From: Litsea cubeba
Taxonomy: Eukaryota > Streptophyta > Magnoliopsida > Laurales > Lauraceae
Assembly: GCA_012931725.1 (NCBI GenBank)
Contig: CM022951.1
Location: 20,981,457 to 21,045,456 of the forward strand
Direction of reading: 5' to 3'
Length of the DNA stretch: 64,000 nucleotides
A model generated the notes under the pieces. That model had not been told where the DNA came from. It made no database searches and was given only the letters and a program-made list of their open reading frames with translations. How positions within the stretch are numbered: the first letter of the stretch is position 1; every line of letters begins with the position of its first letter. This document shows, one piece after another, positions 10,168 through 21,683 of this stretch. The position numbers and the translations under genes were made by a program.

Positions 10168-10304
10168 TGTACAGCTTATTTTCCATAAAAGATAGATTGT
10201 AATAAGTTTGATTTGAGTATATCCTAACTAATCCCACGTAATGTGTGGATATGTTACAATGAATGGGCCTGGGCTTTGTGGGCTTTGAGTTACTTGTGTT
10301 AACA
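10168..10304 (-). repeat. 5' LTR of copia A
   Basis: A 137-bp LTR bounded by TG and CA (plus strand TGTACAGC to TGTTAACA). It is unusually short for a copia LTR and pairs with 5513-5658. Confidence 0.85.
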
Positions 10305-11212
10305 AGGATTACCTTCATAATAATCCTAGCAGCAGTCAGTGGTGGCCGATCTTTAGAAGGAATCTAAATTAGGTAGAAGAAGCTCATTTGTTTAGCCTAT
10401 TCGAAGTGCTTAATGGTACAAACATATCCGGTGAAGGGCAAGACAGTAGGCTTTGGGCCCCTTCTCGTGATGGCATTTTCTCGGTTTCCTCCCTCTTCTC
10501 CACCTTATCAGTTGACACTGCCCCTCCTGGATATTGGCATTCCCTCTGGAAGAACAAGGCCCCACCAAGAGCCATAGCTTTTGCATGGCTAGCTATTCGG
10601 AAGAAAATTCTAACTATGGATAATCTTCGCCGCCGGAACATGATTGTGGTCAATGCTTGCCCCCTTTGCTTAGCTGACGAGGAAACGGTCGACCATCTTC
10701 TTATTTACTGCAAGATGACTAAAGCTCTATGGTCTTCGATTCTTAAGGATTTCCATTGCTGTTGGGTTCTCCCGGAATCCTTACCTGAGTTGTTCCAAGA
10801 GTGGATAAGTCCGATTAATACCTCCAAAGGGAAGACCATGTGGCGCCTATCTTTTTTGGCTTGCATCTGGACAATTTGGAAAGAGAGAAACAGGAGATGC
10901 TTTGAAGGGTCCACTTCGTCCCAAGAAGACTTAATCCTCAAAATGAAGTTGTGTTCCCTCTTGGGTCTCCTTTGTTCCAAACTATTGGGGCTTAGCCATC
11001 AATGCTATTATGTTTAACTGGAGGGAAGTTATAGTTGTTTGATCTTGTTATTTTCTTCTCTTTTTTGCTTTGAGGCCCTTGGCCTCCTTGTAAAGCTCCC
11101 CTTCCTTTCGGGTGTTGGCTGTTTTTTTGGGGATCTTTCCCAGTTGCTTCTCAGTATAGTTCTTGTATACTGTAAAGCTTTTTTCAATACAAATTACCAT
11201 TTAAAAAAAAAT
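10305..11212 (+). pseudogene. LINE ORF2 pseudogene, right part (zf-RVT domain and 3' end)
   Basis: Continuation of the LINE split by copia A. The frame 10388-11017 encodes the C-terminal zf-RVT region found in plant L1-type elements: LWKNKAPPRAIAFAWLAIRK, DNLRRRN, then CPLC...H..C (zinc-binding Cys/His) and the WKERNRR motif. A stop near 10370 separates it from the bases next to the junction. The 3' end is placed at a short A-run at about 11200-11212. There is no RNase H extension. Confidence 0.82.
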
Positions 11213-11496
11213 GAAGTTACCGCTAGAGCTGATAAACAAATAAATTTAGACTAAGAGCATGAAGAACAAAAATAGGAACATGTCCTAATGCAGCATGCCA
11301 CCACAAAACAACTTTGGCTCTAACCTGCAACTTATAAAGCTACAAAAAGCTAGAGACTAGTCAAAGAGATGCTACCCTTGATGCAAATCCTAATACCGTT
11401 TACTTAGAAACATTACAAAGTGCTGAAGTACGTAAAAGATATTCAAGAGATTCACAGAGAGGAACAAACCTCAAAAGGAAAACTCAATCCATCATA
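11213..11496. other. Intron sequence between LINE and RTE remnant
   Basis: AT-rich with no recognised feature. Confidence 0.4.
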
Positions 11497-12150
11497 AATC
11501 ATCATCAAAGTCCTGTGACTCCTGTCCCTACTATCTTGAGCCAAATCCTCAGGTAAGTTGAACTTATTCAAATCTATTGTTACTACTTCCATCCATGTCC
11601 TCTTTGGCCTACGATTTTTTCTTGGTTGACCATCAACCTACATAAAAAAACTTTTCCTCACTGATACCATTGCTGGCTTGCATTGGTCATGTCCGAACCA
11701 TCTCATACTCATTTCTCTTTATTTATCACATATTGATGCTACACCTTAATGCTCCTGAAAGTGCTCATTTCTAATTCTTTCCTAGTTTTTTCACACATCC
11801 ATCTCAACACTTCTTTGCTACACTCATTTTGTGCATATGTTGCTTTTAGATCGGCCAATATTCTGCTCCATAGGTCATTGTTGGTCTAATAACTATCTTG
11901 TCAAATTTTTTCTTCACTATTGTTGGTATTTGTCAATCACAACACTCTAAAAGCAAGTCCCCAACTTTGTATCCTATGTTCGACATCTTCCTCAATCTCT
12001 TCATCTCTCCACCCTTATTATCAAGCCAATGTATAGAAATGAATCTCTTTGTTGTATCTCTTGAGCTTCAATTTTCAAAGTAGTTTTAGTTCTTTGCGTA
12101 TAACCACTAAAGTTGCAATTCATATTTTTTGTCTTGTGTATAAATTATTA
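11497..12150 (-). pseudogene. RTE-type non-LTR retrotransposon remnant, 3' part
   Basis: On the minus strand, broken frames give the C-terminal region of plant RTE polymerases: a KTKNMNCNFS-like segment, MTYGAEYWP, KQHMHKMSV and MRWFGHDQC. An ATCATCATC tract at the 3' end is typical of RTE tails. The reading continues in 14213-15030, the two halves being separated by the insertion 12151-14212. Numerous stops and frameshifts; long dead. Confidence 0.7.
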
Positions 12151-14212
12151 GAGTTTTTTACAAGAAGGCCCCTATATTTTCATAAAACCTCAAAGACACC
12201 CCTACACTTTATAGTTTTACATAAGCGTCCCTCAGCTGGCGGCAGAAAGCAACTTGTTGTTTCTTGCTCTTTTTACTGTATTACCATTCTACCCTTTGTA
12301 TTTATTGAAAAACTGAAATTACACTTTTAACCCTATTAGCTTAATATTTATTTTATACTCTGTGGTCACGCCTCCTCCTCCATTGATGAAAAGGGACATT
12401 TGTGATTTTGACCCACAATTGTATGTTTCTAGTTTGCAACTATTAGACTGCATTGGAGCTAGATTGACTATCATAGTTTTCTAACCATTCATATTTCTGG
12501 CATTAGGTTGAATTAGTGATCATAGTTTCCTACTCATTCATGCGATGTTCAATTAAACAATATTGATTATCTAATCATTGTACTCTTTCATGTAATTATT
12601 CTGCATATATCACTATTTATAATTAGCTAGCACTGTTCTAGTTGAGCAGTCCAATTGTGGATCACATAGGTGTGTTTTGATTCATTTTTACAACACCTTG
12701 TTGAGGGTTGGGTCAGCTCAGATGTCCATCACCTTTATGTAATTATTTCTCACACTTGCTTCTTTACATTTCTCTGTATTACAAGAGTCTGCACAACAGC
12801 CTTACATATGCACAAAATGGATAACAAGAAATTATACAAAATGAAGGTTTTTGCATAAAATGAATGACAAGAGTTTATATAAAAAAAAAATATTTTCCTC
12901 TAAGCAAAAAATTAAAAAAAAAAAAAAAACTATTTCCCATATGCAGACTTTCACAGAAAAAAAAAACGACAAAAGAACATATGCTAATATAAAAGTGGTA
13001 TACTAAGTAAACTTTCAAAATAGTGATGTCATCATAAAAAAAAAATCTCCTTTTATGGGAATCAAGAAGAAGAAACAGAGTCTTATCCATTAAAAACCAG
13101 CATTGAAGTGTGAAAATCAACAATAGCTTAGAATGCAACCATGTGTAATATAATAAAAATAAAAAAGACAAGATGAAGATTTAGGACCGTGACAAATACC
13201 TAAAACATACTAATTAGGCATGCCAAGCTTATTATCACCATAAAAGAGCATCTACTGAACACCTTTCGAAACTAACAATTCCATCATAAAAAGCTTCTTT
13301 CTATGACAGTAAAAAGGATGAAATACATATTTATGCTTTTGTGGGGTCCACTGGAGTTTTCCTGTGATCAAACAAAATGCACGGTCTTAAATTGCCTCAC
13401 TGTAGTTAGAGGAGTGAGGACTCATGAACTTTATTTTTACTACTACATTGAGACATCCTTCTTTTTAATTATTTTTATTGTTTATTCTAAAACCTTCATA
13501 ACTCATACTAAATAGTACATGAGAAGCTAGCTTTTTCTTTTTTCTTTGGTGTATCAGATAGGCATTAAAAAAAGAGATTAGCTATATAATATATTATGAA
13601 TGATTAAATAATAAGGTGAAATGCAGTGTTTAGAGAAAAAATCAAAGATAAGTTCCTAACTTTGCCGAAGCACAAAAAACTTTTATATAAAAATTACAAA
13701 GGGGCATTTTTCATCCCTACATAACAAAAGAAAATCTGAGGAGAGATTGACATCTGACATTGCTTTGAGAGAATTATAGCAACAAAAAAACCCTAATGTG
13801 CATTGATTCAAACACCAAAAATCATTCCACCTATGAGCAAAATAAATAATGAAAAATATCAGCAGATGCATCTTACTTCTTACCCGTCTTTTGCATATTT
13901 TGTTTCAGATTTTAGATTGAAATTTGTGGTTTTAGAGGGTGGAGTCAGGAGTGATCATGTTCAAAGAAAAAATATGGTTGAGGGACTTTGAGATGTCTAT
14001 TTTAATACAAAAGAAAGAATCTGGGGTTATGTGTGTCATTTCACTTTTTCAATAAATGTAAAGGGTAAAGTGGTCAGACGTAAAAAATGGGGGACAGAAC
14101 TGCTTTTGTTAAAGTTGATAACAAAGCGAGGAATGCTTATGTAAAAATAAATAGGTACAGGGGTGTTTTTGAGGTTTTATAACAATAAAGGGGCCTTTGT
14201 TGTAAAACACTC
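12151..14212. mobile_element. Long-TIR DNA transposon (MULE-like), non-coding, 2.06 kb
   Basis: The left end reads GAGTTTTTTACAAGAAGGCC and the reverse-complemented right end GAGTGTTTTACAACAAAGGC. Similarity continues through ATAAAACCTCAAA.ACACCCC and TTTACATAAGC, with a second matched block TTTATTGAAAAA.TGAAAT about 140-175 bp from each end. Long inverted repeats of this kind are common in Mutator-like elements, but no clear target duplication was found, so the superfamily is inferred. The interior is AT-rich with no transposase. It splits an RTE element exactly between two adjacent coding segments. Confidence 0.72.
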
Positions 14213-15030
14213 CTTGATTCTAAAGCCTTCCGCCATCTGTCAATTTCGCATTCTCACCATCTCTTGATTCAACCAGCAATATTATATCGTCTACAACAAC
14301 ATACACCTGGGCACCTCCTCTTGAACATTAGCAGCTAACTCATCCATAATCAGTGTGAAAATATAGAAGCTTAAAGCTGACTCTTGATGCAAACCTATGG
14401 TCATTGGAAGCTCATTTGTCTCTAAGTAGATAGTTCTGACACTCGTTTAATAATGTCAATATAAGCTCTTGAGACACTTCTTTTATCTAATACCCACCAA
14501 ATCTATTCTCTTGGTGCCTTGTCAAAGGCTTTCTCTTGATCGATGAAGACTATATGAAGGCATTTCCTCTTCTCGAGATTTTTCCACTAATGGTCTAAAT
14601 GAGAAAATAACTTCCATAGTTGACCTCCCTCGTATGCAACCAAATTGATTTTTAGATATCTTGGCCTTTTGTCTAAGTCTTTGCTTCATTATTCTATCTT
14701 GTAGTTTAATAGTGTCACCCTTAAGTTTAATCCCGTCATAATCGGTGCAACTCTATATGAGTACTTTGTGTATATGTACTACAACACTTGTTCCCCTTTT
14801 TTTTTATTTTTTGTTCCTTAATGTCATATTGAAGAGCCTAATTAACCAAACCCTACAAATTCCTCCTAAGTATTTCCAAGGCTTTATTAGAATCCCATCT
14901 GGCTCCTAGCCTTTCTTGTCCTCATTCTTGTCAATGCTTTCTTTACTTCCCTACCCTAATTCTGCGGTAGAAGGCATGTCATTGTGCTAATGAAGCATCT
15001 TCTCTTGTTCCTAAACCTCCTGTAGATCAT
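14213..15030 (-). pseudogene. RTE-type reverse transcriptase remnant, 5' part
   Basis: Minus-strand frames with stops spell the RTE reverse transcriptase: KNQFGC.RGRSTMEVIF, a degraded FIDLEKAYDRVP region, SVRTI, LPMTIGLHQ, FTLIMDEL, EEVPRCML and GFRIK. In related elements GFRIS runs straight into the KTEYMEC segment, found here on the other side of the 2.06-kb insertion. The D-D catalytic motif is degraded (CMLLTI in place of CMLFADD). Confidence 0.72.
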
Positions 15031-15838
15031 TTATTTAAAATTGATGCAGTCACAGGTATTAACAAAAACCAGTGACAGCATATAAGATGACCAATACTGC
15101 TGCTACAGTAGTAAACAGTGACTGCCGACCCTCTTTGGAATAAAAATGCAAGAGAATGAGTAGGAATGACCCACCCAATATGCTTAAAATGCAAGCATAA
15201 ACACCACAAATCAATTGGAAATAAAGTCAGAAGCAAACAACGGAGAAAACATGGCTGGAAAATCCACTGTTATTTCAATTTATAAAACTGTCAATTATCT
15301 TCCCACTGCTGACCACATATTGTATATTAAACCCCTCAAACACCAAGGAAACTTTCTAGAAGATCCTCACAGATGTACCTTCCTTAACAAGACACCTATT
15401 CATAACCAACCTACTAACAAAGGAAAACAAATAAAAAAAATAAAAAGATAAAAACTTGCCCACTGTTCACAGTTGTTTCTGCATACTTCCAGGTACAGTC
15501 AACATGTATGCTTAAAGTCAATCAAATCCCACCCTTTTCTCAATTACGACTAGTTCCACCAATATAAATATACAAGATATATCTAATAGGAGGTTCAAAA
15601 AGGAAAGAAAATCAAAATAAATACACGGACCTTGCTGGTTGGATTGTTCAGACTTCAGACCTCTCTGGATATTCCAGCCTGTGGGCCCCACATGGTCCAT
15701 GCTTGGATGATATGGACCCCAAGATTTTAATCTATACTCTTGGACAACCATGTTGACATGGTTACTTTGTGGATTGGGCCTTAATTGGTCCACTGAATTA
15801 AGCCCCCAAAATACAGCAACATTTCTGGGGATCTTCCA
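15031..15838. other. Intron sequence left of copia B
   Basis: No gene or repeat recognised; it ends beside the copia B 3' LTR. TTCTGGG occurs near both outer junctions of copia B but not directly abutting, so it is not accepted as a target duplication. Confidence 0.4.
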
Positions 15839-16004
15839 TGATAGTCTTTCACAAATGTAGTAGAGAATGAATATTGAGAAAATGTTCTCCAAAATGCATT
15901 GCCGTATCCTTTGATTTACTCTTCAAGGGATGGGCCTAGTGAGCTGGGCCTATTATCATACAAGTGGGTTGGGCCTATGAGCTGGGCCTGTTTATACTTT
16001 AACA
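15839..16004 (-). repeat. 3' LTR of copia B, internally deleted
   Basis: It runs from TGATAGTC to TTTAACA on the plus strand. The 139 bp between TTTACTCTT and CAAGGGATGG of the partner LTR are absent, including the TATATAAGG (minus strand) TATA-like box. Confidence 0.9.
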
Positions 16005-19000
16005 CCCCCCCCCCCCCCCCCCCCTCAAATTGATGCGGAGAATCAACAAGCAACAATTTGCGAACTAGGAATTCATGCCGCGGACGTGGAAGACCCTTGG
16101 TGAAGATATCAGCAAGCTGGAACTCAGTGGAAATATGAGGAAGAGTAATGACTTTACGATCATACTCATCCCGAATGAAGTGACAGTCCACTTCAATATG
16201 CTTGGTCCGCTCATGAAACACGGGATTTTCAGTGATCCGAATGGCACTTGTGTTGTCAGCATGAAGAGGAGTAGGTTGATGCTGGGAGAATCCGAGCTCG
16301 GAGAGCAACCCACGTAGCCATAGGATCTCAGAACAAGTGGAAGTCATGGCCCGATATTCTGATTCCGTGGAAGATTTGGAGACTTTATCTTGCTTTTTAC
16401 ATTTCCAAGAGATCAATGCTTCCCTCAAGTAAACACACCATCCTGTGGTAGAGCGGCGCGTGTCTGGACATCCGGCCCAATCTGCATCAGAATAAGCAGT
16501 GAGTGTAAGTGGTGTGCCAACTGGAAAAAATAATCCACGGGTAGAGGTACCAAGGATATATCGAATAATCCGTTTGACTGCCGCCAAATGATGATGCCGC
16601 GGGGCTGTCATAAACTGACTGACCAAATTAACAGCATAAGAGAGATCTGGTCGAGTAATTGTTAAGTAGACAAGACTACCAACCAAACGCCGATAGAATG
16701 TCGGATCAGAAAGAAGATCGTCGTCTTGCTGTCGAAGCTTGGCATTTACTTCCAACGGGGTGTCTACTGGACTAGAATCACCGAGATCGGCGAGATCCAC
16801 TAGGTCAGTAGCATATTTGTGCTAATGAAGAAACAAGCCTTTCTTAGATTGATGAACTTCCAACCCTAAGAAATAATTCAAAGGTCCCAAATCCTTCATA
16901 TGAAATTTATCTTGCAGAGAGGCCTGTATCTGTTGAATCTTATCACTGTGAGGTCCAGTAATAATTATATCATCAACATATACAAGGAGAATTGTGGATC
17001 CTTTGGATGAATGAAGTGTGAACATAGAAGGATCATACGGGCTCTGTATAAAAGAAAGCTGAAGTAGTGTGGTCCGGAACTTGTCGAACCAGGCCCGAGG
17101 CGCCTGTTTAAGGCCATATAAGGAGCGTCTTAACCGAGCAACATCGGTTTTGGAAGAAGAAGGAATTCCATGAGGGAGACGCATGTAGACTTCTTCTTTA
17201 AGATCCCCATGAAGAAATGCATTCTTCACATCCATCTGATAGAGAGGCCATGACCTAGAGGCAGCTATTGCAAGAACTGTACGTATAGTTGTCATTTTGG
17301 CCACTGGAGCAAAAGTCTCCTCATAGTCGATACCATACTCCTGCCTGTTTCCAAGTGCAACTAGACGGGCTTTGTAACGATCCAAGGATCCATCAGGCTT
17401 CAATTTCACCGAGTATACCCATTTGCAGCCAATGGGTTTGACAGAGGAAGGACAGGGAACAATGTCCCATGTATGATTAGTTTGAAGAGCAGTTAGTTCT
17501 TCCTGCATGGCCTGTATCCAACAATCATGCTGCACTGCCTGAGAGTATGAGTTAGGGATAGAAATGGAAGACAAAGTGGTTAATAATGAAGCATGAGTAA
17601 AGCCATAACGATCAGGTGGCTTGATGTGGCGTATGGATCGACGAAGAGCAAGAGACGCTGGAGGTTGATTAGGTGCAGGATTAGGTGTAGGCAGGTTCGG
17701 CGTAGCAAGAGACCCAGAGGCAGGTTCAGCTGGAACATCCCGTCGCTTATACACAAAATTCGGCTTAAAACGAGTAACAGGTGGAGGTATTGCATCTGAA
17801 AATGATGGTAAAAAGGAAAACGAGACAGATTCATTTGAATCGCCATGCCGAGGAAAGAAATATTGATTTTCAAAAAACACGACATTGCGAGACACCCGAA
17901 TTCTTTTGGCTATAGAATCATAGCACGGATAGCCTTTTTTATTAAGAGCATAACCAAGAAAGGCACAGACCGAGGATTGAGTTGTTAACTTAGTACGTTC
18001 AGTGGGAGGAAGAAGAACAAAACAAACACAACCAAAAGGACGAAGATGATCATAAAGAGGATTCTTTTGAAAAAGTCTAAAAAACGGTGTCTGGTTGTCT
18101 AACCGAGAAGAAGGTAGACGGTTTATAACATGCACAGCGGTTGAGAGGGCTTCGGGCCAAAACCTAGTGGGAACCGAAGATGCTAACAAAAGTGAATGAG
18201 CAATATCCAAGAGATGTCGGTTTTTCCGTTCAGAGACACCATTTTGTTGGGGAGTGTAAGGACAAGATCACTGAGAGATAATGCCTTTGGATTGCAAAAA
18301 TGTTTGGAATTCATTAGAAATGTGCTCCCCTCCTGAATCAGACCTAAGAATCTTAATAGAAGTAGAAAATTGATTTTCAACATAAGATAAGAAAACCTTA
18401 AAAACTGAGAAAACATCAGACTTAGCATGCAAAAAATAAATCCAAGTAAACCGACTATAATCATCAATGAATGTAACAAAATATTTATAATGAGAATGAG
18501 AAATAGCAGGTGCAATTCCCCAGACATCACTATGAATAATATCAAAACATTTCATTGCTAAAGAATCATGAAGAGGAAAAGGAAGGGTTTTCCCTTTCCC
18601 CATCTTACAGCTAGCACAATTAAAAGAAACATCCTTAAAAGAAACTTTATTTTCATTAATCAAACCAGAATTTAATAAAAACATCAAAGTTTTGGAATTA
18701 GGATGTCCTAAACGATTATGCCACAATTGGCATTTATTATGACTAAAATGGGAAAACAAATTAGACTCTGAAGGAAGCTTTTCTTGCAACAAAATCTGGA
18801 TAGGAAACAGTCGTCCCTGCTTAGGGCCCTTCGCTAACACCTTCCCCGATACTTGATCCTGCATAACACAACCAGAGGTAGAAAAAAGGACGGAGCAATT
18901 ACTATCTACAAGTTGACCAACTGATAACAAATTTGTTGTTAAGCGAGGGGAATGAAAAACATTATGTAAGGGTAAGGAGTGAGGAACCTGGCCAACAGCA

Positions 19001-20112
19001 GAAATGGGAACACTGCCACCATCAGCAGTATTGATGCAGAGGTCTCCATCATACTCTCGAATATGAGTCATATTGGCAGGAGAGTGTGTCATGTGATTGG
19101 AGGCCCCTGAATCAATATACCAGGTGGATGCTGAAGATTTTGATTTACCTGATAAGCCAAGTGCAGAGAAAGCATTTATGATCATTTGCTGGACCATTTC
19201 AGGAGTTAGGGTAGAAGAAGAAGTGGCAGCAGGTGGTGCAGGCATGACTGGTGAAGAAGCTTCAGAAAGATGTGCAGAGTAGGCTCGCTGTTGCTGTGCC
19301 TTATTCTGAGGTCTAGTTCGGCATTCCGGAAGGACATGACCTTTGGTTTTGCAGTAGGAACAAAACTTCTGGTCGCACTGAGTGGAAACATGACCGAGTT
19401 TGTGGCAGCAAAAACATTTTACCTTGCTCATGTCCCGGGCTTGAGGCTTACCTCGAGCTATATAAGCAACATCAATAGGAGCAGCCTGAGGAGCAATATT
19501 TGTAAGCGCTGTCTGAGTCACCAAGCGCTGTTCCTCTCTAAGGAGTTCGCCCAAACATGATTCGAGTGAAGGGGATGGAACCCTGCTCAGTAGGTTGGAG
19601 CGAACATTTTCAAATTGGGGCCGTAACTTCATCAGAAACTGATCCCGCTGACTGGTTTGGTGTATCTCTTGGATAGAGGATACGGAGGAAGCCGGAATGT
19701 CAGCATAAATAATCTCTGCGTAATCAATCCACAGACTTGTAAATTGAGAGTAGTAATCTTCGATCGACAAGGTTCCTTGAACAAACTGAGAGATTTCATG
19801 TTCTAAATGAAACCTTCGAGCAGAATTTTCTTGCAAATAAATCTTCTTTAAATAGAGCCACATTTCTTTAGCAGTCTTGTATGGTCGAAGATTCAGGATA
19901 AATTGGGCATCAACAGATCCTAAAATCCAGGTCATGATCTGCCAATCTTTAACTTCCCATTGAGCTAGAAGCTTATCATCAGTAGGTTTGGGATCTGAAT
20001 CATCAATATGTCCCCAGACTTCTTTACCCCTAAGGTAAATTTGAAATTGAAAAGCCCAAGTGGTATAGTTTTTACCATTAAACTTGATCAATTTTATATC
20101 ACCTTTCTCCAT
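15916..20112 (-). pseudogene. Copia B gag-pol, one frame broken by two stop codons
   Basis: The frame starts at ATG 20112 (MEKGDIKLIKFNGKNY) and holds gag, two CCHC knuckles (CFCCHKLGHVSTQC, CSYCKTKGHVLPEC), protease (DSGASNHMT), integrase (HSDVWG, SDSGGEH, QNGVSERKNR), reverse transcriptase (YVDDIIITG) and RNase H (DADWAGC). All segments stay in the same frame. A TGA at 18268-18270 falls after GIISQ in the integrase, and a TAG at 16822-16824 after LFLH before HKYATDL. By comparison with copia A the second was CAG (Gln) and the first an Arg/Lys codon; C-to-T change explains the TAG and may explain the TGA. The frame then reads through the polypurine tract into the LTR. Confidence 0.93.
16005..16024 (-). 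promoter_or_regulatory. Expanded polypurine tract of copia B
   Basis: Twenty consecutive C on the plus strand (G on the coding strand) lie directly beside the 3' LTR, where copia A and copia C have seven G. This is the site of plus-strand priming in reverse transcription. Confidence 0.85.
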
Positions 20113-20880
20113 AATTATTAGTGCAAATAGTGAGCCAACTACTAGAGGAAAAACAACCAGAGAGTGCAAAATAGGAACCAAAAATAACCAAAGCACTGTA
20201 GCACCAAGTAATCTCAGAAGCAAATGTTACGTAGATGAACTACTAACCCAGTAGGAAAAAAACACAGAAAAACAGCCCCAGACGGCCTTGAAATCCTGTG
20301 CAGGAAGGGTTCGTGGGCCCCACAGCGTGATCTAATCACAGATCAGAGGACAATATCTTGGAGGAGATCAAAAATTGCTTCCTCTAGTCCAAGTTTGATC
20401 GGATTTGGAGAAATATCCACAAAATTGGACGGCTGAGATGAAAACTGTGGGAGGAAAAATCGTCAAAAGTGCTAGAGGAAGAAAGGAGTGAACAGCACCT
20501 GATCTGATGAAGAAAAAATCCAGAAAAATCTTCAAAAATCCTTTGAAGACCAGTCGATCATCACCATGTAGATTTCAGGCTACAATAGATTTGATCAGAG
20601 GATGAACTGAAGGTCAGATCTCTGATTTATCTGATTTCTGGAATCCACAACCTCAGATGCGTCCAATAATTCCAGGAATACCCGTCGACCAAGGCAGTAG
20701 CCTTCTTTGATGCTGCTGTGTTGATCGGAAGTAGGCTCAAGATGAGCTGCTGCAAGATACTGACGAAATTGCTTCAAGACTCAGAACTGGAAGACTCTGA
20801 AGAATCAAGGATTCTGAGATCTGATCTCAGAATGCACAAAGAAAGAAACCAAGAGAGAATTGATCATACAGAAGAGATCA
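20113..20880 (-). other. Copia B leader
   Basis: Non-coding region between the 5' LTR/PBS and the gag start, with no conserved coding content. Confidence 0.7.
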
Positions 20881-20896
20881 AAAGCTCTGATACCAT
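20881..20896 (-). promoter_or_regulatory. Primer-binding site of copia B
   Basis: The minus strand reads TGGTATCAGAGCTTTT directly beside the 5' LTR, a strong match to the 3' end of initiator-Met tRNA. Confidence 0.88.
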
Positions 20897-21201
20897 GATA
20901 GTCTTTCACAAATGTAGTAGAGAATGAACATTGAGAAAATGTTCTCCAAAATGCATTGCCGTATCCTTTGATTTACTCTTCCTTATATAGATATTACAAT
21001 CCTAAGATTAAGCAACAAATTGCTATAAATCATGAAATTAAAGATCTAATTAGATCTCTAAAACAGGAAACTATATCCTAGAATATACAATCTTATCTCT
21101 CTGACTAGATCCCATAAATACAAGGGATGGGCCTAGTGAGCTGGGCCTATTATCATACAAGTGGGTTGGGCCTATGAGCTGGGCCTGTTTATACTTTAAC
21201 A
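20897..21201 (-). repeat. 5' LTR of copia B, full length (305 bp)
   Basis: TG..CA bounded (TGATAGTC to TTTAACA on the plus strand). It contains CTATATAAGG on the minus strand, a plausible TATA box, within the segment missing from the 3' LTR. Confidence 0.9.
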
Positions 21202-21428
21202 CTTCTGGGTACAGCAATTCCGTAATTGCATTAACCCCTCTTGCTGCTTACTGCTATTCCAAAACAGTCCCCGAATCCAATTTTAAGCTGAAATATGAAC
21301 TGTTTGTAGCCAGATTCTTCTCAATTCTTGTTTAAATGCTTGCGGGCCTTTTTGCGATGTTCAATCTGTTCCACATTAGCTTTAGCGACTTCAAATTTGC
21401 AATTGAAATTCCATTCCATATCAAAAGG

Positions 21429-21683
21429 TTTTTTTTTTTTTTTTAATAACCCAGGGTATCTCCCACCCAGCCCAGCCCAGGAGCCTTTGCCCCTGAGCTC
21501 GAGGGACACTCGATTCTGGACAGCTGAGAACTAATCCCTAAGGGCACATACAAACCCTCCTATCCACATGCACTGGGTAAAACTATAGGAGGTGGCCATC
21601 GAAGGTAGGTTTCGAACACAAGACCTCTCTATTTCCTGAGGCGCAGAGGCCTTAGCCAACTGAGCTACCACTTGTTGGTTAGC
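21429..21683 (-). mobile_element. tRNA-derived SINE with poly(A) tail and target duplication
   Basis: On the minus strand the head carries a Pol III A box (TAGCTCAGTTGG) and a B box (GTGTTCGAAAC) spaced as in tRNA. A body of about 170 bp and a 16-A tail (T-run at 21429-21444) follow. Flanking direct repeats ATCAAAAGG (21420-21428) and ATCAAAAAGG (21684-21693) are the target duplication. The tRNA part does not fold as a complete tRNA and lies at one end of a longer transposed unit, so it is a SINE and not a tRNA gene. Its mobilising LINE partner is unknown. Confidence 0.85.

Larger units (their letters stand above)
5513..10304 (-). mobile_element. Copia A: near-complete Ty1/copia retrotransposon inserted in the LINE
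   Basis: Minus-strand element with short LTRs (about 137 bp), a leader, one uninterrupted gag-pol frame and a polypurine tract (G7) next to the 3' LTR. The 98-bp segment shared in the same orientation by both LTRs (5561-5658 and 10207-10304) is identical, which points to a recent insertion. The distal 39 bp of the 3' LTR are inverted relative to the 5' LTR. No clean 5-bp target duplication is visible; CAAGG occurs near both junctions but overlaps the LTR end on the right. The element interrupts an older LINE, which fixes the order of insertion. Confidence 0.92.
15839..21201 (-). mobile_element. Copia B: full-length Ty1/copia with two nonsense codons and unequal LTRs
   Basis: Minus-strand copia with LTRs at 15839-16004 (166 bp) and 20897-21201 (305 bp), a canonical PBS, a leader, gag-pol and a polypurine tract of 20 G. 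The shared LTR parts differ at a single site over 166 bp. The 3' LTR lacks 139 bp present in the 5' LTR. Its protein is closely related to copia A, so the two belong to the same copia lineage. It lies antisense in the FTSHI intron. Confidence 0.92.

Noticed and set aside
15831..21210. TTCTGGG as the target duplication of copia B
   Set aside because: Present in both flanks but several bases away from the LTR ends on the left; not a true flanking repeat.
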